Part shown: positions 1-5,840 of the stretch, piece after piece
Numbering within the stretch: position 1 is the first letter of the stretch
Layout of the letters: each line of letters opens with the position of its first letter
From: Candidatus Sigynarchaeota archaeon
GTDB lineage: Archaea > Asgardarchaeota > Lokiarchaeia > Sigynarchaeales > Sigynarchaeaceae
Direction of reading: 5' to 3'
DNA: 5,840 nt
Assembly (NCBI GenBank): GCA_030587525.1
Contig: JAUQYW010000270.1
Span: forward strand, 1 to 5,840
Notes under the pieces: model-generated
Databases searched by the model: none
Told to the model about the DNA's origin: nothing
What the model saw: only the letters and a program-made list of their open reading frames with translations
Position numbers and translations under genes: made by a program

Positions 1-1013
1 AAACCGCCGCGTTCGCGTTGCCGATCTTGCATAACCTCGCCAACCAGCAAAGCACGGCGCCTCGAACGAACGAGAAAAGCAAAAAATCCCCGAAACGTGA
101 GATTCGCGTGCTCGTGCTCGCACCGACCCGTGAGCTGGCGATCCAGACCGGAGAGTTTTTCACTGAATATAGTCAATTTTCCAAGTTGACGAACACCGTG
201 ATATATGGCGGTGTAGGCCAGAATCCGCAGGTGGAAGCATTGCAGCGCGGCATCGACATTCTCACCGCGACACCTGGGCGCCTGCTGGATTTGATGAATC
301 AAGGCTTCGTCCATCTCGATCACGTCGAAGTGCTGGTCCTGGACGAGGGCGATCGCATGCTTGACATGGGCTTCATCCATGATGTGCGGCGCATCGTCAA
401 CAGCGTGCCAGCGAAGCGCCAGACCATGTTATTTTCTGCGACCATTCCCCGCGAGATTATCGAGCTCGCGAGCAGCATTTTGCACGATCCTGCCAACATT
501 TCGGTCACGCCTGAGCAACCGACGGTCGAGGCCATCACGCAATTCGTGTATTTCGTCGCGAAGAAGAAAAAACAGCAGCTACTCACGCACTTGCTGAAGG
601 ACAAGGCGATAATCCGGGCGCTGGTATTTACCCGAACCAAGCACGGCGCGAACAAGGTTGTCAAGTTATTAGGTCGTGATGGAATAATCGCCGAACCGAT
701 CCATGGGAACAAGTCGCAGACGGCGCGCCAAAAAGCCCTGGAAGATTTTCGGGAAGGAAGCACGCGCGTGCTGGTCGCCACCGACGTCGCGTCGCGTGGC
801 ATCGACGTCGAAGAGATCTCCCACGTCATCCAGTTTGATTTACCAACAGAGCCGGAAACTTACGTGCATCGGATTGGCAGGACCGGGCGTGCCGGCCTGG
901 CGGGCATAGCTCTTGCCTTCTGTGACGATGATGAGCGGCCAATGTTGAAGGAGATTGAGCGATTGATCCGGAAGCACGTGCCGGTTGTTGCGGATCATCC
1001 CTTTAAGGAATAA
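1..1013 (+). CDS. DEAD-box ATP-dependent RNA helicase, RhlE-like (5' truncated by window edge)
   Basis: ATP-dependent RNA unwinding or remodelling enzyme of superfamily 2, cytoplasmic. The frame is already open at position 3, where TAAFALPIL is the usual continuation of Walker A (GKT), so the Q motif and N-terminus lie outside the window; the TTG at 18 is an internal Leu codon, not a start. Motifs in order: Ia APTREL (120-137), Ib TPGR (270-281), II as DEGD (342-353), III SAT (435-443), IV ALVFTRTK (from 618), V VATDVASRGID (774-806), VI HRIGRTGR (867-890). The GNKSQTAR segment and the ending ERLIRKHVPVVADHPF resemble the RhlE subgroup. The protein stops right after the helicase core, without the basic or Gly-rich tail that many RhlE proteins carry. 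A Lys/Ser-rich stretch between motifs I and Ia (about 60-107) looks like a small surface insertion. RhlE proteins are linked to ribosome maturation, RNA decay and cold adaptation; the exact role here is inference. The family call is secure; the subgroup is likely. Confidence 0.95.
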   Translation, partial: TAAFALPILHNLANQQSTAPRTNEKSKKSPKREIRVLVLAPTRELAIQTGEFFTEYSQFSKLTNTVIYGGVGQNPQVEALQRGIDILTATPGRLLDLMNQGFVHLDHVEVLVLDEGDRMLDMGFIHDVRRIVNSVPAKRQTMLFSATIPREIIELASSILHDPANISVTPEQPTVEAITQFVYFVAKKKKQQLLTHLLKDKAIIRALVFTRTKHGANKVVKLLGRDGIIAEPIHGNKSQTARQKALEDFREGSTRVLVATDVASRGIDVEEISHVIQFDLPTEPETYVHRIGRTGRAGLAGIALAFCDDDERPMLKEIERLIRKHVPVVADHPFKE

Positions 1014-1034
1014 TCTTTCCTCTTACTTCTTTAG
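1014..1034 (+). terminator. possible T/pyrimidine-rich terminator after the helicase
   Basis: Directly after the TAA stop lies a pyrimidine-rich stretch with several T runs (TCTTTCCTCTTACTTCTTT). No GC-rich hairpin precedes it, so it would fit archaeal U-tract termination better than bacterial intrinsic termination. The call rests on composition and position only. Confidence 0.3.
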
Positions 1035-1052
1035 CGCTCGTTACCTCAGCCT

Positions 1053-1072
1053 AAAGATAAGAATATATCTTT
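1053..1072 (+). promoter_or_regulatory. TATA-like promoter element within a short palindrome, upstream of the hydrolase
   Basis: AT-rich AATATATC (1062-1069) lies about 28 nt before the hydrolase ATG, the distance expected for an archaeal TATA box driving a transcript with little or no leader. It sits inside an inverted repeat, AAAGATA (1053-1059) and TATCTTT (1066-1072), with a 6-nt spacer. Such a repeat could be an operator for a repressor that blocks the basal factors, or chance in AT-rich DNA. A weak Shine-Dalgarno match, AGGT (1085-1088), lies 5 nt before the ATG, so some leader may exist. Confidence 0.4.
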
Positions 1073-1093
1073 CTAACCTAGAGTAGGTCAATC

Positions 1094-1906
1094 ATGGTAC
1101 CCGAAAAGTGGACAGAGAACTTTATCGATTTGAACGGCGTTCACATTTGTTATCATCGCACCGGCGGGAACAAGCCCCCCATCATACTCTTGCATGGTAT
1201 CAGCGACAATGGCTTGTGCTGGACCCGCGTCGCAAAGGATCTTGAGAAGGATTTCGACGTCATCATGCTCGATGCCCGTGGCCATGGAAAATCGACGGCA
1301 GCGGAGATGGAGTTCGGTTTTGGTCTCATGGCTGCTGACGTGGCTGGCTTGATCCAGGAACTCAAGCTAAACAAGCCGATCTTGCTGGGCCATTCCATGG
1401 GCGGTCAAGTCGCGACTATCGTGGCGGGTAAATACCCTGATCTCGTCTCGAAGATCGTGCTCGAAGATCCTGCTTATTTCTTGCGAAGCATCGAGAAGTT
1501 ATTGATAAAAGTGGCAAATCCCCTCATACGATGGATGGGAAAGCGTAATGACGAAAAAACCAAGGAACAAGTGAAAACTTCTTGCAAGAAGCTACATCCC
1601 ACATGGATCGACGACGATCTCGATCCGTGGGTAGAAGCGCAAAAGGAATTTGCCCGGAACCTCAAAGAGACCGTCATCACGCGCTATGACACGGCTGTCG
1701 ACTGGCATAACGTGTTCAGCAAAGTCAAGGTACCAGTTTTATTCATCATTGCCTCGAAGGGTGTCTATTCAGTGAAGCGGTTGAAAAAGATCCTCCCCGA
1801 ATTCGCCGATGCAAAGTTTCAATTCATCAACGAAGCGGGGCACAACATCCGGCGAGAACAATACGAGCAATATATGGATGCCGTGCGCTCGTTCGTGCAT
1901 GCGTGA
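1094..1906 (+). CDS. alpha/beta-hydrolase fold protein, substrate unknown
   Basis: A 270-residue protein of the usual length for a soluble single-domain alpha/beta-hydrolase, with no signal peptide, so probably cytoplasmic. The oxyanion-hole strand is ILLHG (residues 31-35). An ARGHGKS turn is at 61-67, and the nucleophile elbow GHSMGG at 99-104 places the catalytic serine at Ser101. A helical lid covers about 127-205. The catalytic histidine is His250 in AGHNIRREQ, a signature I recall from a subgroup of uncharacterised esterase- or C-C-hydrolase-like proteins. The usual acid after strand beta7 (normally a G/A-D turn) is not evident: the sequence there is FIIASKGVYS (218-226), with Ser221 at the expected Asp position. 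Asp125 or Glu124, after strand beta6, might substitute. The ATG at 1094 is the first in frame after the AT-rich promoter region and gives a normal N-terminus. The gene is flanked by AT-rich gaps on both sides and is probably transcribed alone. Fold certain; reaction (esterase, lactonase, peptidase or other) undetermined. Confidence 0.9.
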   Translation: MVPEKWTENFIDLNGVHICYHRTGGNKPPIILLHGISDNGLCWTRVAKDLEKDFDVIMLDARGHGKSTAAEMEFGFGLMAADVAGLIQELKLNKPILLGHSMGGQVATIVAGKYPDLVSKIVLEDPAYFLRSIEKLLIKVANPLIRWMGKRNDEKTKEQVKTSCKKLHPTWIDDDLDPWVEAQKEFARNLKETVITRYDTAVDWHNVFSKVKVPVLFIIASKGVYSVKRLKKILPEFADAKFQFINEAGHNIRREQYEQYMDAVRSFVHA

Positions 1907-1910
1907 ACCA

Positions 1911-1940
1911 GACATTTTTATTTAGATAGATAAAAAACTA
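1911..1940 (+). promoter_or_regulatory. AT-rich gap: possible terminator of the hydrolase and promoter of the ABC operon
   Basis: The 52-nt gap between the hydrolase stop and the ABC gene start is strongly AT-rich. A T-rich tract (1915-1923) just after the TGA could end the hydrolase transcript. The AGATAAAAAA segment (about 1927-1936) is centred roughly 27 nt before the ATG at 1959, which suits an archaeal TATA box with a leaderless or near-leaderless transcript. Only a weak GGGT (1950-1953) precedes the start, so Shine-Dalgarno support is poor. The promoter reading is inferred from spacing and composition. Confidence 0.4.
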
Positions 1941-1958
1941 ATCAAGTTTGGGTATGCT

Positions 1959-3785
1959 ATGCGAAATGTGGACCAAGAGAATCATGCAACCCCCGGATAT
2001 AGTGAGCCAGGCAAGCAAAAGGCCCATGCTACACCTCTTTTGATCAAGTTATTCCCTTTTATGAGGCCACATGTGGCAAAATATGCGATATTGCTCGTCC
2101 TGACCGCTCTTGCATCGATCATTGGTATTTTACCGCCGTTCATGATGCAAATCGCTGTTGACAATTACCTCTCCCATCTCGATGAAAACGGCATCCTAAT
2201 GATTTGTTTGCTCGTGATCTTGTACGGTGTCTTCGGGGGGCTCATTGGATTTTGCAGCACGTATGTCCGAGATTATCTCGGTCAAAGAATCGTCATGGAT
2301 ATGCGCATCAAACTCTATCAGCATGTTAACCAGCTAAGTTTCTCATATTTTGATAAGACTCGCACGGGCGATATCATGGCCCGCGTGATCTCGGACACGA
2401 TGCAATTACAAGCATACATGACTATGGGTTTGATCAACCTTGCGACAAACATCGTAACACTCGCCGGCGTGCTCACCATTTTGTTCTTCTGGAAGACCGT
2501 GATCGGCATGATATTTCTCATCGATGTGCCGTTTATCTTGATCGGGATGCATTTTTTTTCACGGAAGGTTGCCCCTGCAAACCAACGAATTCGGAAGGCA
2601 AACGGCATCATCGGCGCGTCGATTCAAGATTGCTTGAGTGGTATCAGGGAAGTGAAGCTTTACGGCCGGGAGCAGTTCATGCTCAAGGTTTTTGATACAT
2701 GGAATGACGAATATTACAATGCCACGATAGAATCGAACAAGCAAAGTGCGTTCTGGATGCCATACGTTCCATTTCTCGTATCAGCGAGTTCGGGAGTGGT
2801 TTTAATGATCGGGGGCATCATGGTTGCATTAACGGAATTTACCCCAGGCCAGCTGATCGCAACCGTCGCTTACTTCACATTGCTTGTCGGGCCATTACGG
2901 ATGATAACACGCTTCCTGGGTATGCACGCTATGGCATCGGCAGCAGGAAACAGGATCTTCGATATTCTTGACTTGCAACCGGCGATCCGGGATTTGCCCG
3001 GCGCATTTTCGGTAAGTGACGTGCAAGGACATGTTCAGTACAAGAACGTGTCGTTTCAATACGCTGAAAGCCATGAAATCCTGAAAGATATCGACCTGAA
3101 TATACCACCTGGAAAGGTCGTGGCATTTGTAGGTCCTTCTGGCGTTGGCAAAACCACGTTACTTCACTTGCTACCGAGATTTTACGACGTGACGAGCGGA
3201 GAAGTTGACATTGACGGGAAAGATATTAAGTCATTCACCCTCGAATCGTTGCGTCGGAACGTGGGAATCGTCATGCAAGACACGTTTTTGTTCGATGGTA
3301 CTATCGCGGATAACATTGCCTTCGGCAACACCCAAGCCAGCAAGGAAATGATTCAAGCGGCGGCGCGGATTGCCAGGCTCGATCAATTTATCGAATCATT
3401 ACCTAACGGTTACAAGACGCCCATCGGCGAGCGCGGAGTATTCTTGTCGGGTGGCCAGGCACAACGGTTATCACTGGCACGGGTGCTGATAATGAACCCG
3501 AAAATCCTCATCCTCGACGAGCCCACTGCCAACGTCGATGCAGTCACCGATCGACAGATCATAGACGCTGTCAGGGATACCATGAAGGGACGCACGACTC
3601 TCATCATCGCGCACAGGCTTTGGACGATACACCACGCAGATATGATCGTGTTGCTCAAGGATGGGAAAATAGAAGCCAAGGGCACGCACCAGGAATTGTG
3701 GGAGAAATCGGCTTTTTACCGCGAGTTTTTCGCGTCACAGATACAACCAGAATCATTGAATGGAGCGGAGGGAAAGCAATCGTGA
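1959..3785 (+). CDS. ABC exporter half-transporter, first subunit (MsbA/Sav1866/BmrA-like, type IV)
   Basis: A 608-residue fused membrane and ATPase protein, the standard half-transporter size; two such subunits form an exporter in the cytoplasmic membrane. A soluble N-terminal tail of about 25 residues precedes six predicted membrane helices near 42-62, 78-100, 155-175, 180-200, 268-290 and 296-318. The FDKTRTGDIMARVISD stretch (131-146) is typical of the family's intracellular loop 1. The nucleotide-binding domain is complete: A-loop Tyr368, Walker A GPSGVGKTT (392-400), Q-loop Gln440, X-loop GERG (490-493), signature LSGGQ (496-500), Walker B ILILDE with catalytic Glu521, D-loop ANVD (524-527) and switch His552. 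The start at ATG 1959 follows the AT-rich promoter region. Its stop TGA overlaps the start of the next ABC gene, so the two are one transcriptional and translational unit. The substrate is probably a drug, lipid or other amphipathic molecule, but sequence does not decide it. There is no peptidase domain, so bacteriocin-type export is not indicated. Confidence 0.96.
   Translation: MRNVDQENHATPGYSEPGKQKAHATPLLIKLFPFMRPHVAKYAILLVLTALASIIGILPPFMMQIAVDNYLSHLDENGILMICLLVILYGVFGGLIGFCSTYVRDYLGQRIVMDMRIKLYQHVNQLSFSYFDKTRTGDIMARVISDTMQLQAYMTMGLINLATNIVTLAGVLTILFFWKTVIGMIFLIDVPFILIGMHFFSRKVAPANQRIRKANGIIGASIQDCLSGIREVKLYGREQFMLKVFDTWNDEYYNATIESNKQSAFWMPYVPFLVSASSGVVLMIGGIMVALTEFTPGQLIATVAYFTLLVGPLRMITRFLGMHAMASAAGNRIFDILDLQPAIRDLPGAFSVSDVQGHVQYKNVSFQYAESHEILKDIDLNIPPGKVVAFVGPSGVGKTTLLHLLPRFYDVTSGEVDIDGKDIKSFTLESLRRNVGIVMQDTFLFDGTIADNIAFGNTQASKEMIQAAARIARLDQFIESLPNGYKTPIGERGVFLSGGQAQRLSLARVLIMNPKILILDEPTANVDAVTDRQIIDAVRDTMKGRTTLIIAHRLWTIHHADMIVLLKDGKIEAKGTHQELWEKSAFYREFFASQIQPESLNGAEGKQS
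3767..3772 (+). promoter_or_regulatory. Shine-Dalgarno sequence deciding the start of the second ABC gene
   Basis: GGAGGG lies inside the last codons of the first ABC gene. It is 9 nt before GTG 3782 and 12 nt before ATG 3785. The spacing favours GTG 3782, whose GTGA overlaps the upstream TGA stop, as is common in translationally coupled pairs. ATG 3785 would instead give a TGATG junction and remove only one residue. Confidence 0.65.
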
Positions 3786-5602
3786 TGCACGGGATGGGAC
3801 ACGGCATGGGTATGGGTATGCACAAGGGGATGCACGAGGAACGAAAGCGTGCTCGGCTGCGCGATATAAAGCGCGGGGATTTATATTTCATTGTTCCTCA
3901 CTTGAAACGCCAAGCAAAATATATCGCCTTTGCCATCATCATCACCGCATTGTCATCCTTGACGGGTATCGTGACCCCGGGGATATCGCAAGTCCTTTTC
4001 GACGACTACATCATGCCAGGCAATATCAACGGTATCATTTACATATCGTGCATCTTGATCGTGATATACGGCGCGAGCTGGCTCCTTTCCTATTTCCACT
4101 CGCGGAGCATCGTCGGCGTTGCGCAGCGCGTGATCAAAGATGTGCGCCGCTCTGTCTATGAGAAGATATTGAGCCTCTCGCTTCGGTTCAATAACGAGCG
4201 GAAAAAGGGCGAATTGTTGTCGCTGGTAACCAACGACGTTTCTGTTTTATCGGATGCCTTTTCATCGGGCATCATTTCCATATTCAGTGATTTGTTGTCC
4301 CTCATAGGCGTTCTTAGTATGATGATCTTGATGGATCCATTGCTAACAGCGTTGTCCTTCATTGTCATTCCTATGCTCCTCGTAATCATCATCGTGCTCC
4401 GGGGGCGAATAACCCGTGCATTCATCGAAGTCCGGCGGAAGATCGCAATGCTCAACGCGAATGTCGAAGAAAACATCGCAGGAATTCGCGTGGTGCAATC
4501 GATGAATGTCGAGGACCGGAAGAATCAAGATTTTACTGACTTGAGCAAGATCAATTTCCGCACGAGCATGAAGGCCACGATCTTGTTTGCTGTCATGTCT
4601 GCTATCATCTCCATCAACAGTTTCATCGCCTTTGCGCTGGTTATTGGATTCGGAGGAACGCAGTACATCCACGGTGCCATTACCCTCGGTAAGCTCATCG
4701 CGTTTTTCCAGTACGTGATCATGTTCTTGCGGCCGATACAAGACCTCGTTTCCACCTACGGCGTGTTCCAGGAAGCCGCGGCTGCGTTACTGCACATCTC
4801 CGAGTACATGAAATTCCCCATCGACGTGCCAGAACCTGGTCCAAGCGAGCAGCTTACACTAGCAATCCCCGTGCAGGGCCGCATCGAGATGAAGGACGTG
4901 ACGTTTTCCTACGGCCAGGAACCTTTTATGGAGCATTTCACCCTGAACATCGAGCCTGGGGAGAAGATCGGGATCGTGGGCGAGACCGGGGCGGGCAAGA
5001 CCACGATCATTAACCTGATCACGCGGTTATACGATCCTCGTGAAGGTATGGTGACCCTCGACGGTATCGACATCCGGCGGCTCGCGAGCGCGGAATTAAG
5101 GCAGCAATTCGCGGTTGTCTCGCAAAATGTCGTTATTTTTTCCGATAGCGTGAAAAACAACATTCGCTTCGGCAAGCCAGACGCATCTGATTCCGAGGTG
5201 ATCGAGGCCGCAAAGCTGGCCAATGCACATTCCTTTATCGAGAAGATGCCCAAGGGTTATGACACGATCCTCGGGGAGCGCGGTTCTGGCTTGTCTGGCG
5301 GGCAAAAGCAATTGATTGCCTATGCCAGATTAATTCTTACACGGCCGATAATAGCGATCTTAGACGAGGCAACCTCCAACATCGACAGTTACACGGAAGA
5401 CTTGATCCAGCAAAACATGCGAACTATCTTGAAGCAATGCACGACGATCGTGATCGCCCATCGGTTTGCGACGCTGCACGCGGTCGACCGGCTGATCCTC
5501 ATCAGCAATGGACGCATTGCTGATACTGGCACGCACCGCGAGCTCTACGAGCGCAACGCATATTACCGCGAGCTCTACGACACGCAGTACTCGCGCATGT
5601 AA
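3782..5602 (+). CDS. ABC exporter half-transporter, second subunit, with Met/His/Gly-rich N-terminus
   Basis: A 606-residue membrane-ATPase fusion, probably the heterodimer partner of the upstream subunit. The open frame continues upstream to a TTG at 3620, but that lies inside the ATPase domain of the preceding gene; the GTG at 3782 is preferred because of the 4-nt overlap and nearby GGAGGG. Residues 1-18 contain only Met (7), Gly, His (4) and one Lys, then a basic stretch leads to six predicted membrane helices near 46-72, 83-106, 161-182, 186-207, 265-290 and 298-320. The ATPase domain is complete: A-loop Tyr377, Walker A GETGAGKTT (400-408), Gln448, X-loop GERG (498-501), LSGGQ (504-508), Walker B IIAILDE with Glu529, D-loop SNID (532-535) and His560. 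It is clearly divergent from the upstream subunit in the membrane domain, which fits a heteromer rather than a recent duplication. Role: ATP-driven export across the cytoplasmic membrane; substrate unknown. Homodimers of each subunit remain possible. Confidence 0.95.
   Translation: MMHGMGHGMGMGMHKGMHEERKRARLRDIKRGDLYFIVPHLKRQAKYIAFAIIITALSSLTGIVTPGISQVLFDDYIMPGNINGIIYISCILIVIYGASWLLSYFHSRSIVGVAQRVIKDVRRSVYEKILSLSLRFNNERKKGELLSLVTNDVSVLSDAFSSGIISIFSDLLSLIGVLSMMILMDPLLTALSFIVIPMLLVIIIVLRGRITRAFIEVRRKIAMLNANVEENIAGIRVVQSMNVEDRKNQDFTDLSKINFRTSMKATILFAVMSAIISINSFIAFALVIGFGGTQYIHGAITLGKLIAFFQYVIMFLRPIQDLVSTYGVFQEAAAALLHISEYMKFPIDVPEPGPSEQLTLAIPVQGRIEMKDVTFSYGQEPFMEHFTLNIEPGEKIGIVGETGAGKTTIINLITRLYDPREGMVTLDGIDIRRLASAELRQQFAVVSQNVVIFSDSVKNNIRFGKPDASDSEVIEAAKLANAHSFIEKMPKGYDTILGERGSGLSGGQKQLIAYARLILTRPIIAILDEATSNIDSYTEDLIQQNMRTILKQCTTIVIAHRFATLHAVDRLILISNGRIADTGTHRELYERNAYYRELYDTQYSRM
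5535..5580 (+). repeat. 16-bp exact direct repeat at the 3' end of the second ABC gene
   Basis: ACCGCGAGCTCTACGA occurs at 5535-5550 and again at 5565-5580, a 30-nt period in the same reading frame. It encodes RELYE followed by RELYD in the C-terminal tail. Both copies fall at places where ABC exporters commonly have similar residues (the ELY/L segment and the closing Y-x-x-LY), so common protein motifs using the same codons may explain it. Confidence 0.8.
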
Positions 5603-5753
5603 ACTTCAAATAGGATTTGGTAATAAGGGCGACGGCAAGAGCTCGTCAACGTGATTTCCCCGTTCATCATCGGACAGCCAAGCCTTCATGCCAAGACTGG
5701 TCCTCATGGGACGGGTTAAGTTATATGCGTCGACGCTGGCAAGGAGGACAGCT
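5603..5753. other. 3' non-coding stretch after the ABC operon
   Basis: About 150 nt follow the ABC operon stop. I see no convincing terminator hairpin or long T run, no tRNA-like fold and no inverted repeats of note. TTATAT (5721-5726) is TATA-like and lies about 30 nt before a possible ATG at 5754. A weak minus-strand ORF overlaps most of this stretch. Confidence 0.5.
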
Positions 5754-5788
5754 ATGTTTGTTACAAGAACATCTAATGCGAGATTCAC
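5606..5788 (-). CDS. hypothetical 60-residue ORF, doubtful
   Basis: A minus-strand frame starts at GTG 5788 and ends at a TGA just beyond the ABC operon stop, so it would be convergent with that operon. The predicted protein has a hydrophobic N-terminal stretch (ALDVLVTNIAVLLASV, about 4-19), then a charged segment (SDDERGNHVDEL) and a Pro/Leu-rich end. I do not recognise it. AT-rich AAATATTTTTC (5815-5825) lies roughly 30 nt upstream on that strand and could act as a TATA element, but there is no clear Shine-Dalgarno sequence. It cannot easily coexist with the + strand candidate at 5754. It may be chance, or the remnant of a larger gene. Confidence 0.2.
   Translation of the reverse strand: MNLALDVLVTNIAVLLASVDAYNLTRPMRTSLGMKAWLSDDERGNHVDELLPSPLLPNPI
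5742..5747 (+). promoter_or_regulatory. strong Shine-Dalgarno match before a possible gene start
   Basis: AGGAGG is followed by a 6-nt spacer and ATG at 5754, close to ideal spacing, and is the best ribosome-binding match I see in the window. It stands outside the recognised genes. Its value depends on the ORF downstream, which is cut by the window end. Confidence 0.45.
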
Positions 5789-5840
5789 ATCGATGTATTA
5801 CGAGAGTTGCATTGAAATATTTTTCATTTCATCGCCGCTA
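5754..5840 (+). CDS. possible start of a next gene, unrecognised, 3' truncated
   Basis: An open frame begins at ATG 5754 and stays open for 29 codons to the window end. The visible protein begins MFVTRTSNARFTSMYYES and then turns hydrophobic (IEIFFISS); I recognise no family. Support comes from AGGAGG with a 6-nt spacer and TATA-like TTATAT about 30 nt upstream, in the same direction as the other genes. The frame is also open upstream to about 5655, including an ATG at 5688, but that start has no ribosome-binding site. It overlaps and competes with a minus-strand ORF. The frame is too short to judge by codon use. Confidence 0.35.
   Translation, partial: MFVTRTSNARFTSMYYESCIEIFFISSPL

Noticed and set aside
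18..20. TTG at 18 as the start of the helicase gene
   Set aside because: The frame is open upstream and reads TAAFALPIL, the normal continuation of Walker A; the real start lies before the window.
320..829. 169-codon ORF on the minus strand
   Set aside because: It is fully antisense to conserved helicase motifs, its Ser/Arg/Met-rich composition is typical of a shadow frame, and it resembles no protein I know.
3620..3781. N-terminal extension of the second ABC subunit from TTG 3620
   Set aside because: It lies within the conserved end of the first ABC ATPase domain, its residues resemble no ABC N-terminus, and a Shine-Dalgarno sequence with GTG/ATG is present at the gene junction.
3785..3840. 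ATGGGT-type repetition as a tandem repeat or recombination site
   Set aside because: The repetition is short and imperfect, and is explained by the Met/Gly/His coding content; no flanking repeats are seen.
3760..4161. 133-codon + strand ORF in another frame across the ABC junction
   Set aside because: It is an Arg/His-rich shadow of the second ABC gene, with no family resemblance and no independent start signals.
4343..4741. 132-codon minus-strand ORF within the second ABC gene
   Set aside because: It is antisense to the membrane domain, and its charged, His/Asp-rich composition is what reverse complements of such codons produce.
5813..5831. Inverted repeat TGAAAT-N7-ATTTCA near the window end as a terminator or operator
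   Set aside because: Six-bp arms in AT-rich sequence are expected by chance; no gene ends nearby and the stem would be weak.

Overview
All four recognisable genes lie on the + strand in about 5.8 kb of coding-dense prokaryotic DNA of roughly balanced base composition. The window itself cannot name the organism. An archaeon is a reasonable guess: AT-rich TATA-like elements sit about 25-30 nt before two start codons, which suits archaeal promoters with very short or no leaders, and T/pyrimidine-rich tracts follow two stop codons. However, all four protein families also occur widely in bacteria, and one or two starts have good Shine-Dalgarno sequences, so a bacterium is not excluded.

Layout. 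Positions 1-1013 hold most of an RhlE-type DEAD-box RNA helicase; the window edge cuts it inside Walker A, so its N-terminus is missing. A short AT-rich gap (1014-1093) with a pyrimidine-rich tract and a palindrome overlapping a TATA-like element leads to an alpha/beta-hydrolase (1094-1906). A second AT-rich gap of 52 nt leads to two ABC exporter half-transporters (1959-3785 and 3782-5602). These overlap by 4 nt (GTGA) and are almost certainly co-translated. The last ~240 nt hold no recognised gene. They contain one possible gene start with a near-ideal Shine-Dalgarno sequence (5754 onward, running off the window) and a competing 60-codon ORF on the minus strand.

Function. The ABC pair most likely forms a heterodimeric type IV exporter for drugs, lipids or other hydrophobic compounds. 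Each subunit has six predicted membrane segments and a complete nucleotide-binding domain. The helicase probably acts in RNA remodelling, and the hydrolase substrate is unknown. Nothing shows that the helicase or hydrolase works with the transporter; separate promoters are more likely than one long operon.

I found no clear novel multi-gene system, mobile element, CRISPR array or RNA gene. The points most worth a second look are the Met/His/Gly-rich N-terminus of the second ABC subunit, the apparent loss of the usual catalytic acid in the hydrolase, the DEGD form of helicase motif II, and the possible small gene start at the 3' end.
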